DNA of 64,000 bases from Chitinispirillales bacterium ANBcel5 (GTDB lineage: Bacteria > Fibrobacterota > Chitinivibrionia > Chitinivibrionales > Chitinispirillaceae). Position numbers and translations under genes: made by a program. Positions 9,766 to 18,685 of the stretch are shown here, piece after piece. The stretch covers positions 1 through 64,000 of the forward strand of contig JARUKZ010000008.1 of assembly GCA_029688955.1 (NCBI GenBank), given 5' to 3'. The notes below the pieces were generated by a model, which was given only the letters and a program-made list of their open reading frames with translations, searched no databases and was not told where the DNA came from. Position 1 is the stretch's first letter; the number at the start of each line of letters is the position of its first letter.

Positions 9766-11076
9766 ATGTCCTATGCTAAGCTTTTCAGTACCAAACGTAT
9801 CGTTTTACTGAATTCAGTTTCTAAAGAACAGATGTTTCGACAACTTATCGAGCTTGTATTGAAAGATACCCGGGGGTTTAGTTTTGAGCAAATCTGGGAA
9901 TCTGTTCTTGAGCGCGAAAATCTTATATCAACAAGAATTTCTGATACCATCGCAATCCCTCACGCACGCATCCCCGGCTTTGGTGGAACGATTGCAGCAG
10001 TGGGACTAAGCAAACGGGGTATTATCTACGACAGCATCGAAGACAGAAAGATAAAACTGTGCATTCTGATTGTCGGTGATGGCAACGAGCACCTTGAAGC
10101 ACTTTCATGGACCGCTCAGCGTTTATACGACAAAGAGCGCCTGGAGAGTATCCTCAAGGCCACATCTGCCAGAAGGATCTTCTCGCTCCTTACCGGAAAG
10201 ATTGAACCGGCCAAAACCTCAGCAGCAAAAGAAACTCCTTCATCACGACTGCTCCAGAAAGCCTACGCCCTCGGTGAAGATTTAGGATTATCGGGGGTTA
10301 TCTATCATGCACCGTTGCCGGTGAACAAGCTTTCTTTCAGACCTGTTAGAAAACTTCCCCTATACATTGTATGCTCTGACCGTTCTCTGTTTCCCCAAAA
10401 AATCCCGGGGGTTAAGGAAATAGTTCAGATTCCCTTTAAAAACACCAACCGCTCAAGCCAGGTCGAATTGGTATTGATATTCCTTATTTCACAGGGAGTT
10501 ATCAAACGAAACCAGAAAATACTCAGTGTATTGGGGAGCCCCGAGCGCGAACACCTCGACACCATTATACTCACCGATGTACGGGATTACCGGTTCTTTT
10601 TCACCATTGGCAGAAAACCCCGTCCTAAGGACCTGCAACAACAGGTATTTGCCAGAATGCTTCAGATTGCAAGTGAACTTGCTCATGAAGGGCGGGAGGG
10701 TAAACCGGTAGGAACGCTTTTTGTTCTGGGTGACTCTGAAAATGTGCTTAAATCCTGCCAGCAAATGGTGGTTAATCCCTTTGGGGGCTATAAAGAAGAA
10801 AACCGAAATGTACTTGATCCGGGCCTTGAAGCAACCATAAAGGAGTTTGCCAAACTTGATGGAGCATTTATAATTAGAGGTGATGGTATGATCATAGCTT
10901 CGGGTGCTTTTATAAAGGCAGAAAGCGGTTCCGATTTCATCCTGAAGGGATTGGGGGCACGACATACCGCGGGTGCCAATATAAGCGCATCAACGGATGC
11001 CTTATCCATCGTTCTCTCAGAATCGACCCGTCGTGTAACCGTTTTTAAAAAAGGGAAGCAGATAATGCGTTTCTAA
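9766..11076 (+). CDS. PTS EIIA / pyruvate-kinase-C-like / diadenylate cyclase fusion
   Basis: This is a predicted c-di-AMP synthase of 436 residues in three parts. Residues 1-145 form a PTS EIIA domain of the fructose/nitrogen type with the phosphorylatable His66 in TIAIPHAR. Residues about 158-275 resemble the pyruvate-kinase C-terminal-like domain found N-terminal to the cyclase in archaeal DacZ. Residues about 285-436 form a DisA_N diadenylate cyclase domain with the signature D365-G366-A367 and R399-H400 in GLGARHTAGA. In the known family these residues bind ATP and metal to make c-di-AMP from two ATP. AGAAGG precedes the start. A small membrane protein and a free-standing EIIA follow on the same strand. 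The fusion suggests that phosphorylation or carbon/nitrogen status controls c-di-AMP output. Domain calls rest on motif recognition and the regulatory link is inference. Confidence 0.8.
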   Translation: MSYAKLFSTKRIVLLNSVSKEQMFRQLIELVLKDTRGFSFEQIWESVLERENLISTRISDTIAIPHARIPGFGGTIAAVGLSKRGIIYDSIEDRKIKLCILIVGDGNEHLEALSWTAQRLYDKERLESILKATSARRIFSLLTGKIEPAKTSAAKETPSSRLLQKAYALGEDLGLSGVIYHAPLPVNKLSFRPVRKLPLYIVCSDRSLFPQKIPGVKEIVQIPFKNTNRSSQVELVLIFLISQGVIKRNQKILSVLGSPEREHLDTIILTDVRDYRFFFTIGRKPRPKDLQQQVFARMLQIASELAHEGREGKPVGTLFVLGDSENVLKSCQQMVVNPFGGYKEENRNVLDPGLEATIKEFAKLDGAFIIRGDGMIIASGAFIKAESGSDFILKGLGARHTAGANISASTDALSIVLSESTRRVTVFKKGKQIMRF

Positions 11077-11164
11077 GCACTAAATTTGTTGGCTAACTAA
11101 TTGAAAAAATAGTGTTCAGAAATCATTTTATCCACTACACTCAAAATGAAAGAGAGGTCTTAGC

Positions 11165-11422
11165 ATGAAAGCCATTGCTTATTTTAAAGAAAACGGTTTT
11201 ATTCTAATGATGGTTGGTTTTGCCATTCTTATTATAGGCCTGATCACAGTGATGAGTGTTAGCCCTGCCAATGTTGCTGCCCGTTACGCAGCGATCGGTG
11301 CATCGGTACTGGGGTTTGCGATCTATATTGTCGGGAGAATCTTCGTTGCTATGAAAAAAAACCAAAAACGAAAAATCCGTAAAAACGACGAGGATGAAGC
11401 TCATTTTGAACCAAAATCTTAA
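11165..11422 (+). CDS. Small two-helix membrane protein
   Basis: This 85-residue protein has transmembrane segments at about 13-33 and 40-58 and a strongly charged C-terminal tail (KKNQKRKIRKNDEDE). GAGAGGT lies about 6 bases before the ATG. It lies between the EIIA-DAC fusion and the second EIIA gene with short gaps, so it is probably co-transcribed. I do not recognise the family. A membrane anchor or sensor for the neighbouring signalling proteins is possible but unsupported. Confidence 0.7.
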   Translation: MKAIAYFKENGFILMMVGFAILIIGLITVMSVSPANVAARYAAIGASVLGFAIYIVGRIFVAMKKNQKRKIRKNDEDEAHFEPKS

Positions 11423-11476
11423 AGATGGCACTTTCATTGAGCTTAAAGGACACCATTCTCCAGTAAAACAAGAGGT

Positions 11477-11953
11477 ATGAGTTTGAAACTACAGGATCTG
11501 CTTCAGAAAAATTGTATCCTTACAGACCTTAAAAGTACCGATAAAAATGAGGTTCTCAAGCAAATGGCCCATTTTTTGGCCACCATCCATGACCTTAAAG
11601 ACCCCGACGCCATAGGAAACAAGATAATTGAGCGAGAAACTGACATGTCCACCGGCATAGGATTTGGAATCGCTATCCCTCATGCCAGGCTCAGTGGCAT
11701 TGACCACCCCTACATGGTTGCCGCCAGATCCAGCCAGGGTATTGATTTTAACTCCATCGATGATCAGCCGGTTCACCTCATATTTATGCTTGTATCGCCC
11801 GCCAGCACATCCAGCGAACACACTCAGATCCTCTCATCACTATCACGAATAATGTCCTATGAAGAGATACGGGAAGATTTGCTCGAAGCCGAGGGTGCAG
11901 AGGAGTTTCTGGAAATAATCACCACCGGAGAGAATAAATACGTTCAGTACTAA
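11477..11953 (+). CDS. Stand-alone PTS EIIA protein (PtsN-like)
   Basis: This 158-residue single-domain EIIA belongs to the fructose/nitrogen PTS class, with the active-site His69 in GIAIPHARLSG. No EIIB or EIIC lies nearby, so a regulatory rather than transport role is likely, as for PtsN. Its sequence resembles the N-terminal domain of the EIIA-DAC fusion 0.4 kb upstream, suggesting duplication within one operon. The AGAGG site is too close to the ATG at 11477 but well spaced (7 bases) from an in-frame TTG at 11483, so the true start may be that TTG. EI and HPr are not in the window. Confidence 0.85.
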   Translation: MSLKLQDLLQKNCILTDLKSTDKNEVLKQMAHFLATIHDLKDPDAIGNKIIERETDMSTGIGFGIAIPHARLSGIDHPYMVAARSSQGIDFNSIDDQPVHLIFMLVSPASTSSEHTQILSSLSRIMSYEEIREDLLEAEGAEEFLEIITTGENKYVQY

Positions 11954-12058
11954 AACCTATATTTACTATCCTAAACAGTCTATTTCACCTCAGAAGAATT
12001 TTCAAAGAAAGAAGAGGGTTCATCTGCCCCCTTCCCTTTTGCAGTGTTGTATTCAAAC

Positions 12059-12517
12059 TTACTTAAGCGGAAAAGAAAGTTTGGTCAGCAAGTCTTCAGG
12101 ACTCACCTCCATGGGATTGTTCAGATACATCTCACAAGCTATCCCCTTAGGCCGTAAGCCTTCATTTTTCACAAATTCAGCCAGCTCGTTATACGCGGAC
12201 TCAATATTTTTGTATGGCCCCTTGTAGACACAGGTGGCAGCTTTGCCACTTAATGTCATTTTCGCTTCTACTTCATTGACCCCTAAAACCTCTCTTTTCA
12301 CAGGCATTCCAATTTCTATGTCCAGATTTTGCATATCCATAGTGTAGTAGATCACATAGGGTGCCCCCGCGACTTCTTCACCTGCTTTTTTCAGGGTATC
12401 CTGTATCTTACTATAAGCTGACCCAAGCACATCAGGCAGTTGCTCTGAAGAGCATTTGGTTGAAATAGAGAGGGCTGGCTGTTCCGGGATCTCTTCTACT
12501 TTAAATTCACTCACCAT
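12059..12517 (-). CDS. GyrI-like / AraC effector-binding domain protein
   Basis: This 152-residue protein has the GyrI-like small-molecule-binding fold: two repeated beta-alpha-beta units with the family's VKREV..G and A..VYKGPY..IESAYNEL segments. It has no DNA-binding domain, so it is a free-standing effector-binding protein of the SbmC/GyrI kind, probably cytoplasmic. AAGGAG lies 7 bases before the ATG. It is transcribed alone, convergent to the EIIA gene. The ligand is unknown. Confidence 0.8.
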   Translation of the reverse strand: MVSEFKVEEIPEQPALSISTKCSSEQLPDVLGSAYSKIQDTLKKAGEEVAGAPYVIYYTMDMQNLDIEIGMPVKREVLGVNEVEAKMTLSGKAATCVYKGPYKNIESAYNELAEFVKNEGLRPKGIACEMYLNNPMEVSPEDLLTKLSFPLK

Positions 12518-12771
12518 CGGTAACTCCTTTGTAATTAGTTTTCAGGGGCATTACCATCAAAACACTTAGGATTGAGAAATTAAAACTATATATGTAATAT
12601 AATTACGTCTGAAAGAAGTGAAAGAGATGTTGGTGAGAAAAATGCGGCATTATAGAAGAATTTGTGGGTGAAAAAGTAGTTAGATGTGTATGAGTGAAAA
12701 AAAACAATGTATTAATGACCGGGAGGGTGAACGGCAGTGAGCCCTTAGAAAAACTATGGAAAAAGGGATCC

Positions 12772-12936
12772 GCCCCAATCACTGGCGAATGAGTGCTTTC
12801 GCCGGTCCTTCCCCAGGGGCCAATTGTCTGAGTCCTCGAGTTTTGGCCCCTCCCCGGCGAAAGTGCGAATGGGAGAGCCAGTGTGGGGCTCCAGGCGTTC
12901 TTTGCCTACTTTCTTTGGCCTTGGAAAGAAAGTAGG
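12772..12936. repeat. Structured non-coding element with nested and adjacent hairpins
   Basis: In the gene-free stretch 12518-13176, bases 12772-12805 and 12854-12889 form imperfect inverted arms (GCCCCA..CACTGGC and CTTTCGCCGG against their complements) with an inner AGGGGCCAA/TTGGCCCCT stem. Immediately after, CCTACTTTCTTT (12905-12916) pairs perfectly with AAAGAAAGTAGG (12925-12936). From memory, very similar CTACTTTCTTTGG..AAAGAAAGTAG hairpins occur in intergenic DNA of many Proteobacteria. Overlapping short open frames on the minus strand look like by-products. I see nothing else in the stretch. Confidence 0.6.
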
Positions 12937-13176
12937 TCGCCGAAGGCCCTCCGAGCCGATGCCCTGAGAGGCGAGTTCTTGATTGTGACAGTGAGAAAAC
13001 ACTATGGTTTTTAATGATAAAACTTTCAAACACACGCTATATCACAGTTTTGGGATACATCTACTTCCATAACCAACCCACAAATTTTCCAGAATAGCCG
13101 AAAATGCTACTTGAACCAGCAACCTTTTAAACAGGCCCTGCCAGTTATATTTTCCAAAACAAGGGAACCGACCAGT

Positions 13177-14370
13177 TTAAATAACGAGATTATCCAAAGC
13201 AAAAAGCACGTGAGAAACCATACCGCTTTTTATGGCAGATTCATCAGGCAGAAAACGAGGGGTATGGATACCTTCCATAGTGTCACGATCCAGAGGTCTT
13301 ACCCCAAGGTGGATGAAAAGACCCGGTGCACATTGCTGATACCGTGAAAAATCTTCGGCATACATCGTTGCCAGCGAACGCTCAATTACACTCTCTTTTC
13401 CAAAAAAGGAAGAGTAAATTTCCGTGGCCCTTTGTGAAAGCGCGGGGTCATTATACCCCGGTGGATATGACCTGTTAAACTCAACTTCACAATCTGCCCT
13501 GAACGCTGTGGCCGTATTTTTCAAACAGGTGGAGATTCGATCTATCAGGTACTCCATTCTGGCTGAATCATGAGAACGAAGCGTACCGGCAAAGCTGGCA
13601 GTATCGGGGATGATATTACGTTTGGTACCCGCATGAACTGACCCTATCGTTAAAACCGCAGGAGCGAAGGGCGAAAGTTCCCGGCTTATGAGGGTTTGAA
13701 GAGCCGAAATCATAGAGGCGGTACATACAATCGGGTCGATAGTTTTTTCGGGTGTTGCTCCATGCCCCCCCCTGCCCCGTACTGTAACATCAAAGGTGGT
13801 AACACCAGCATAGTCAAAGCCCTCTTTTATGCCGATAGTACCTGTTGGGTGATCTGCGCTTACATGAAGGCCAAATACTGCGTCTGCATTCCTGGGAAAT
13901 ACCCCCTGTTCCATTAATCCGTATGCTCCCCCGGGCTCCTGTTCCTCTGAGGGCTGAAACAGACAAAGCAGGGTTCCCTTCCAGTGCTGCCTAAAGTTTT
14001 GCAGTATATCAGCTGCTCCAAGAAGGATCGCGGTATGCATATCGTGGCCGCAGGCATGCATCACCCCCGGATTTTTTGAACAATACGGCACCTGATTTTC
14101 TTCCAAAAGGGGCAGCGCGTCCATGTCCGCTCTGAGCACCACCGTTTTACCATCCCCGTTTTCAATCTTCACCGAAACCGCTGTTTTATTCAGATGGTAC
14201 CGCGGCTCAAAACCCCACTCTTTGAGAGTAGTATAAACCAGGCGGGCTGTACTGAACTCCTCACCAGACAACTCGGGGTTTTGGTGCAGCACTCTTCGGA
14301 TCTTCACGATATCAGCAAAACGTCTCTCTACTTCTGCTTTTAAGTCTTCATACAACTCATTTTTGATCAT
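13177..14370 (-). CDS. M20 family amidohydrolase (hippurate/N-acyl-amino-acid hydrolase type)
   Basis: This is a predicted cytoplasmic metal-dependent hydrolase of N-acyl amino acids or related amides, 397 residues from the ATG at 14370. The longer frame would need a TTG start at 14415. Metal and catalytic motifs of the M20D group are present: LRADMDALP, GVMHACGHDMHTAILLG and QPSEEQEPGGAYGLMEQG, with the dimerisation insert in between (GRGGHGATPEKTIDP). Length is normal for the family. It is transcribed alone with no close neighbour. The exact substrate cannot be assigned. Confidence 0.9.
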   Translation of the reverse strand: MIKNELYEDLKAEVERRFADIVKIRRVLHQNPELSGEEFSTARLVYTTLKEWGFEPRYHLNKTAVSVKIENGDGKTVVLRADMDALPLLEENQVPYCSKNPGVMHACGHDMHTAILLGAADILQNFRQHWKGTLLCLFQPSEEQEPGGAYGLMEQGVFPRNADAVFGLHVSADHPTGTIGIKEGFDYAGVTTFDVTVRGRGGHGATPEKTIDPIVCTASMISALQTLISRELSPFAPAVLTIGSVHAGTKRNIIPDTASFAGTLRSHDSARMEYLIDRISTCLKNTATAFRADCEVEFNRSYPPGYNDPALSQRATEIYSSFFGKESVIERSLATMYAEDFSRYQQCAPGLFIHLGVRPLDRDTMEGIHTPRFLPDESAIKSGMVSHVLFALDNLVI

Positions 14371-14632
14371 AAGAGTATCTCTTCCCCGAGATGGTTTGAT
14401 GAACGGATTACTCAAAATAATAGATGCCTATAAAGTATTATATGCAAATCACAGGCAAACCCCTCCATTAAGAACAATCGGCTCCGGTCATACTAAAACT
14501 AATGAGCTTTTTTAGAATAGTGCGCCCGGGTGTTTCACAGCAATTTTCTGTATTATCTGCTATTTGCTCAACCAAAACTCACATTTATCTAACTGCTGCG
14601 TATCAGGAGTAGTTAGCGAATCTCCCACCAAT

Positions 14633-14666
14633 AAAAAAAGGCAGCACAGTTCATTACCGGGCTGCC
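14633..14666 (-). terminator. Rho-independent terminator after the solute-binding lipoprotein gene
   Basis: On the minus strand GGCAGC (14661-14666) pairs with GCTGCC (14640-14645), followed by seven Ts. It lies 38 bases beyond the stop codon at 14704. The remaining gene-free bases to 14370 show nothing else clear. Confidence 0.8.
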
Positions 14667-14703
14667 TGAATATATTGATACCAATCTGGCTTATTTGCAA
14701 GTA

Positions 14704-16476
14704 CTATTCCCAGAGAAAATCGTAATCATCATATTCCTGAGCATCAGAAGTTGATTCATCTTCATCTTCATGTTCCCGGGTATCAGGCATTTCATCATCC
14801 CATTCATCCTGAGCCTCCTCTTCACGGTACATATGAATCCCCGCAGGCCTTCCTTCATGTAGAGAAATGTCTTCTTTAGCGAGAAAGTAGTTGTGGACCT
14901 TAAAGAGTGGGATCTCTCTAAACTCCTTAACCCGCTCAATAGGATTATCGTAACCATCAAACCATATAGTAGAGAGCCTGAGCTGCTGAGCCTTGTCCTC
15001 TGTAACAGATTCCGGTGCCCATCCGATAGCAAGATCATAATCCTTATTAACCAGTGCCAGCTCATATTTACGTCGCCCCACACCATTAAGTACACTTCTT
15101 ATACCCGAATTGGTCAGATCTGCCAAAAGTTTCTCTGCGATTTTTATTGATGCAGGATCTTCGTTGGTGTAGAGTATTCTCAGAGGTTTATCAATTGATG
15201 GCATCATTGAGCTCACCGGAGCAGATGCGACGTCAAAATCCATGGTATCAATTACAACCGACTGAATAGTTTCACCTTCGTATTTAAGAAAATCTGAAAG
15301 CAAACTTTGTGGCTGTATAACCCCTGCCACAAATCTCCTTGCAGCCAAATCCGGCAAACGGCAGGCGACGAAGTAACGATCAGAGGATAGTTTTTTAAGC
15401 TCTGAATTATCGTTTAGGTTACGTTGCACATACTCGATATCATCGGTTGAAGACAGAATCATGGCATCGAAACGACCAAGCGAGTAGGACAAAACCGGAT
15501 TTTGGTCTCCGCCAAGCCGTACGACGCTGCTATCGAGGTAGGGAGTTATAAAACGGCTGTTTGGGTTTGGCTGAAGAAAAGCATCCCTTCCCTGCTGCTC
15601 CCTTATATAGTAGGGGCCAAGCATAAAAGAGCTCCAGAGTAGATTTGCACTCCTGATACGCTCAACGGCTTCTGGGTCGGGACTTTCCATTCTTAGCTGA
15701 AGAGTTAACCCATCAACGGCATAAAACCCCCGCACCACAGGCTCTTCCCCTCTGATGAAGGCTTCAACACCCTGTACATTTCTAAAAAGAGCCAGGCCTT
15801 CTGCAGGGTGATTTCTTACGAATTCGGTCCATAACTGAATGATATCCATAGCAGTGATACTCTGACCGGCACCATTAAGCAGCCGTCCGCTTAATTGTAG
15901 CTCCACTCTTCTGAAGGAAGAATCAGTAACGGTGAATAGAGCCTCTTTTTCATCGGTAGATTCAAAAGGATGGGGATTGGTCAGTTCTGAGAATGTATTG
16001 TCAAAAAAACCTCTTTGTGAATAGAAGGTCACAAAGCCACCCTTACGGGGTTGAGGCAATGGCTCAAACTCTGCACTATCAAGCATCTCGACAATCTCTT
16101 CTGAATAAATAAACTCTTCAAAGATCGACTCCTCAACAGGCCTGAACCCCAACTCTCTGTCCTCTTCATCTTCACTGATCGTTTCCACCGGCAACATTTT
16201 TATGGATACATACCCTTCACCCGAATCGATGTGAGCAGAAGTGTAGGTATAGTTTTGAAGAAAATTTTGGAATGCACTGATAAATCTATCCCGGTCACCA
16301 TCACTGTGGAATCTAACAACATAGGACAGGGTATCTGCGTCTGTTTTAACCACTTCAGGTGTACGGGGAGTAGCGGAAAGCGGAGCCCTTGTCTGACCCT
16401 GGTGAGCTGACATACATGAAACCATTAAAAATGAAACAACGACTAAAAGATATACCTTTAAATGGGACATAAACAC
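14704..16476 (-). CDS. Solute-binding-protein-like (SBP family 5) lipoprotein with acidic tail
   Basis: This 590-residue lipoprotein has a signal ending in MVSC. The middle and C-terminal parts resemble family 5 (peptide/nickel) ABC solute-binding proteins: a SITAMDIIQLWTEF segment, a 'V.G..AVDGLTLQLRM' strand pair and 'PLRILYTNEDPASIKIAEKLLADL'. An extra N-terminal domain (about 40-165) is not recognised, and the last ~35 residues are nearly all Asp/Glu. No ABC permease or ATPase genes are adjacent, which is unusual. It could bind a ligand for a sensor or a distant transporter. The start may be GTG at 16476 or ATG at 16470; AAGGA favours the GTG. Confidence 0.7.
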   Translation of the reverse strand: MFMSHLKVYLLVVVSFLMVSCMSAHQGQTRAPLSATPRTPEVVKTDADTLSYVVRFHSDGDRDRFISAFQNFLQNYTYTSAHIDSGEGYVSIKMLPVETISEDEEDRELGFRPVEESIFEEFIYSEEIVEMLDSAEFEPLPQPRKGGFVTFYSQRGFFDNTFSELTNPHPFESTDEKEALFTVTDSSFRRVELQLSGRLLNGAGQSITAMDIIQLWTEFVRNHPAEGLALFRNVQGVEAFIRGEEPVVRGFYAVDGLTLQLRMESPDPEAVERIRSANLLWSSFMLGPYYIREQQGRDAFLQPNPNSRFITPYLDSSVVRLGGDQNPVLSYSLGRFDAMILSSTDDIEYVQRNLNDNSELKKLSSDRYFVACRLPDLAARRFVAGVIQPQSLLSDFLKYEGETIQSVVIDTMDFDVASAPVSSMMPSIDKPLRILYTNEDPASIKIAEKLLADLTNSGIRSVLNGVGRRKYELALVNKDYDLAIGWAPESVTEDKAQQLRLSTIWFDGYDNPIERVKEFREIPLFKVHNYFLAKEDISLHEGRPAGIHMYREEEAQDEWDDEMPDTREHEDEDESTSDAQEYDDYDFLWE

Positions 16477-16621
16477 TCTATTCCTTTTAAGTTTTCGGTG
16501 AGAGATAGAAAAATAACTGCTATGTCACATTGAATTCAATAAATGTTTGTTTTAAAACAGATAACGATGTAAAATGGAGAGTTTTTTCAGGAATGAGAAG
16601 AGAATGAGGAAAGCCCTCATT

Positions 16622-16915
16622 CTACTGTGCACTTTGCTTACATGCATCTACTGCCTGTTGGCACTGATTTCTATAGGTCTGAAGAATTACTTTAGACTCA
16701 TCCTGCTCATCACCAGAGAGGGTAGAGTAGGTATGTTCAAACTCAGCTGCTTCATTGCAAATATATTCCATATATTCACACTGATAGGTATCGGGAAGAT
16801 CGTTGGTATTTATGTAAGAGGTTCTACCACCACATCCCAGACCAACCAAGAGCAGCGTAATAATAACGCCAGAAAAAACGAGAGTCGTGAGCGGTCGAAT
16901 AGCATTTCTTTGCAT
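16622..16915 (-). CDS. Small cysteine-containing lipoprotein
   Basis: This 97-residue lipoprotein has a long hydrophobic signal and an LGCG lipobox with Cys28. The mature part is helical and contains four cysteines (two in 'YQCEYMEYIC', two in 'NQCQQAVDAC') whose spacing suggests a disulphide-linked alpha-hairpin. Its start lies right after the sigma factor stop codon, so the two genes are likely co-transcribed. I do not recognise a family and no function can be assigned. Confidence 0.7.
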   Translation of the reverse strand: MQRNAIRPLTTLVFSGVIITLLLVGLGCGGRTSYINTNDLPDTYQCEYMEYICNEAAEFEHTYSTLSGDEQDESKVILQTYRNQCQQAVDACKQSAQ

Positions 16916-16916
16916 A

Positions 16917-17768
16917 CTAACTCCTTGATTTCAAAACCTGCATAGTTGGAGAGCTTTTAAGCCTGCTCAATGCTTTGGACTTAATCTGCCTTACGCGTTC
17001 GCGGGTGATATTAAACCTTCTCCCAATTTCATCAAGCGTGAAAGCAGCCTCATGCCCTATACCGAAATATAATTTAATGATCTCCCGTTCGCGCTCAGTA
17101 AGTGTATCAAGCATTCTTCTGATTTCTTCATTTAATGAGAGCGCCTGGATTTTATCTTCAGGACTGTTTCCTTCAAGCTGGTTGCCGAGCAGATCAAGTA
17201 GTGTAGAGCCATCATTATCCCTGACCGGAGCATCAAGAGAGATATGACGGTTTGCGATAGAGATGGTTTCCCGAACAGCAGTTTCGCTTATCGATAGCTC
17301 CCTGGCAATTTCTTCGATATCAGGTACTCTGTTAAAACGCTGTTCGAGTTCAATCTGAGTCTTATTTATCTTATGGATCGCTCCAGCCCTGTTCAGTGGA
17401 AGGCGCATAATCCTTGAATGCTCAGCCAAAGACTGTAATATAGCCTGGCGTATCCACCAAACGGCATAACTAATGAAGCGAAAATTTTTCTTTTCATCAA
17501 ATCTGCGCGCAGCACGGACTAAACCCATATTACCCTCATTAATCAAATCACAGAGGGATAATCCCTGGTTCTGATAATTTCGGGCAACACTCACAACAAA
17601 TCGCAAATTAGCTTTTACAAGTTGATCGAGTGCAGTCTGCTCACCTTTTTTGATTTTGGCAGCCAATTCGGCTTCCTTTTCGGAACTCAATGGCTGAAGT
17701 CTGCCTATCTCTTTTAAATAATGAGCGAGACTACTCTCTTCTGCTGTAGGAAGAATCGGTTTATTCAC
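16917..17768 (-). CDS. Sigma-70 family RNA polymerase sigma factor (RpoD/SigA-like, short)
   Basis: This 283-residue sigma factor has region 1.2 (SLAHYLKEIGRL), region 2 (DLINEGNMGLVRAARRFDEKK, FRFISYAVWWIRQAI), region 3 and region 4 with a clear helix-turn-helix (TLDEIGRRFNITRERVRQIKSKALSRL). It lacks region 1.1, as do primary sigma factors of Bacteroidota and related phyla. Nearly all -10 and -35 contact positions look like those of housekeeping sigmas, so this is either the main sigma factor or a close group 2 paralogue. The start appears to be GTG at 17768 without a strong ribosome site. Downstream lies a small lipoprotein gene. Confidence 0.9.
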   Translation of the reverse strand: MNKPILPTAEESSLAHYLKEIGRLQPLSSEKEAELAAKIKKGEQTALDQLVKANLRFVVSVARNYQNQGLSLCDLINEGNMGLVRAARRFDEKKNFRFISYAVWWIRQAILQSLAEHSRIMRLPLNRAGAIHKINKTQIELEQRFNRVPDIEEIARELSISETAVRETISIANRHISLDAPVRDNDGSTLLDLLGNQLEGNSPEDKIQALSLNEEIRRMLDTLTEREREIIKLYFGIGHEAAFTLDEIGRRFNITRERVRQIKSKALSRLKSSPTMQVLKSRS

Positions 17769-18106
17769 AGTGCATCCGGGGTTGCGGAGAACGTTACATT
17801 CTATTATACTTATTTTTGAATCATTATAATATAGGTCTTATTTGCTCTATTTCCAACAACTTTCGTGTCCAATACACCACTTGAGGACAATATTGTGCTA
17901 TTACAGGCACTACAGGGGCCTTAAAGGAAGGCATTTCGAATACTTTTGGAAGATAAGTGTTTTTGGGGCACACGACCCATATTTGTTACAAGTACGCCAC
18001 AGACTATACTACAACCATAAGTGGTAGAGCGATGGTGTCAAAAACTCCATCCCGAAATGATAAAATGGGCGGTCTATAGTTAGCAGCTTAAATGTGTATT
18101 CTATTA
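17769..18106. other. Gene-free stretch with degenerate cassette-boundary sequence
   Basis: No gene is visible. The part from about 17955 to 18106 resembles the spacers that precede the other two cassette copies (near 18880-18999 and 19760-19905): a 'GTTTTTGG.GCACAC' string, 'CCACAGACTAT', and then GGTCTATAGTTAGCAGC. This suggests that a further cassette once lay to the left and has been lost, or that the spacer is part of the duplicated unit. Confidence 0.5.
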
Positions 18107-18685
18107 TTACTTTGAAGCCGCTTTTTCATACTTTTTCTTCTCAGGATCCTCCAAACCCATGACTTCATGGTAAAAATCAACCAGTGTCAGGTATGATATT
18201 TCCTTAAACATATACCCACTTGTTCTGATTGAAAAGATTTCTTTGTTTAGTCTGGTATCATGGAGAGTAAATAGTGTTAAAGAAGGGCGACACCCCTCTT
18301 GAAGAATACAATCCCCTCTTTTTAATGTAACATGCTCAATTAGATGCTCAGAAATAACACGCTTTGTACGGCCACTACGAAGAACAATCTTCTGCTTTTC
18401 CGGTAGTAATAAAACTTGGGGCAATACTATGATTTCGCCCATAACTGTACAATATGAGAAGCAACCAAAAAGTATGGCTGCAGAAGCGATTATGACTAAA
18501 GGAACATAATCACTTCTTTCTCCTGTTATGTACTCTGGAAATACGTGCACAAGAACATAAGATGCTAACACAAATAGAGGTAACGAAAGGAATAAGGTAT
18601 ATGGTATACCTTTGGGGGCGGTAATAGCTACCCCCTCATCATATTGCCTGATTACGGGACGAATATTTTTCGGTATTTCAATCAT
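18107..18685 (-). CDS. Immunity-like two-helix membrane protein, copy 1
   Basis: This 192-residue protein has two predicted transmembrane helices at about 29-49 and 60-83 followed by a cytoplasmic-looking beta-rich domain (VLRSGRTKRVISEHLIEHVTL). It starts directly after the stop codon of an orphan effector tip (TAG then ATG). It is about 90% identical to copies 2 and 3. The C-terminal half is almost identical to copy 3 (ILQEGCRPSLTLF), whereas the N-terminal half differs (HVFPEYITGERSDYVPL). Position after a toxin-like C-terminus, membrane location and tandem amplification suggest protection against the neighbouring effector. That role is inference; I do not know the family. Confidence 0.75.
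   Translation of the reverse strand: MIEIPKNIRPVIRQYDEGVAITAPKGIPYTLFLSLPLFVLASYVLVHVFPEYITGERSDYVPLVIIASAAILFGCFSYCTVMGEIIVLPQVLLLPEKQKIVLRSGRTKRVISEHLIEHVTLKRGDCILQEGCRPSLTLFTLHDTRLNKEIFSIRTSGYMFKEISYLTLVDFYHEVMGLEDPEKKKYEKAASK

Noticed and set aside
12754..13035. Two overlapping 84-93 codon frames on the minus strand
   Set aside because: They run through the nested hairpins; stems without stops give open frames by chance, and neither has a ribosome site.
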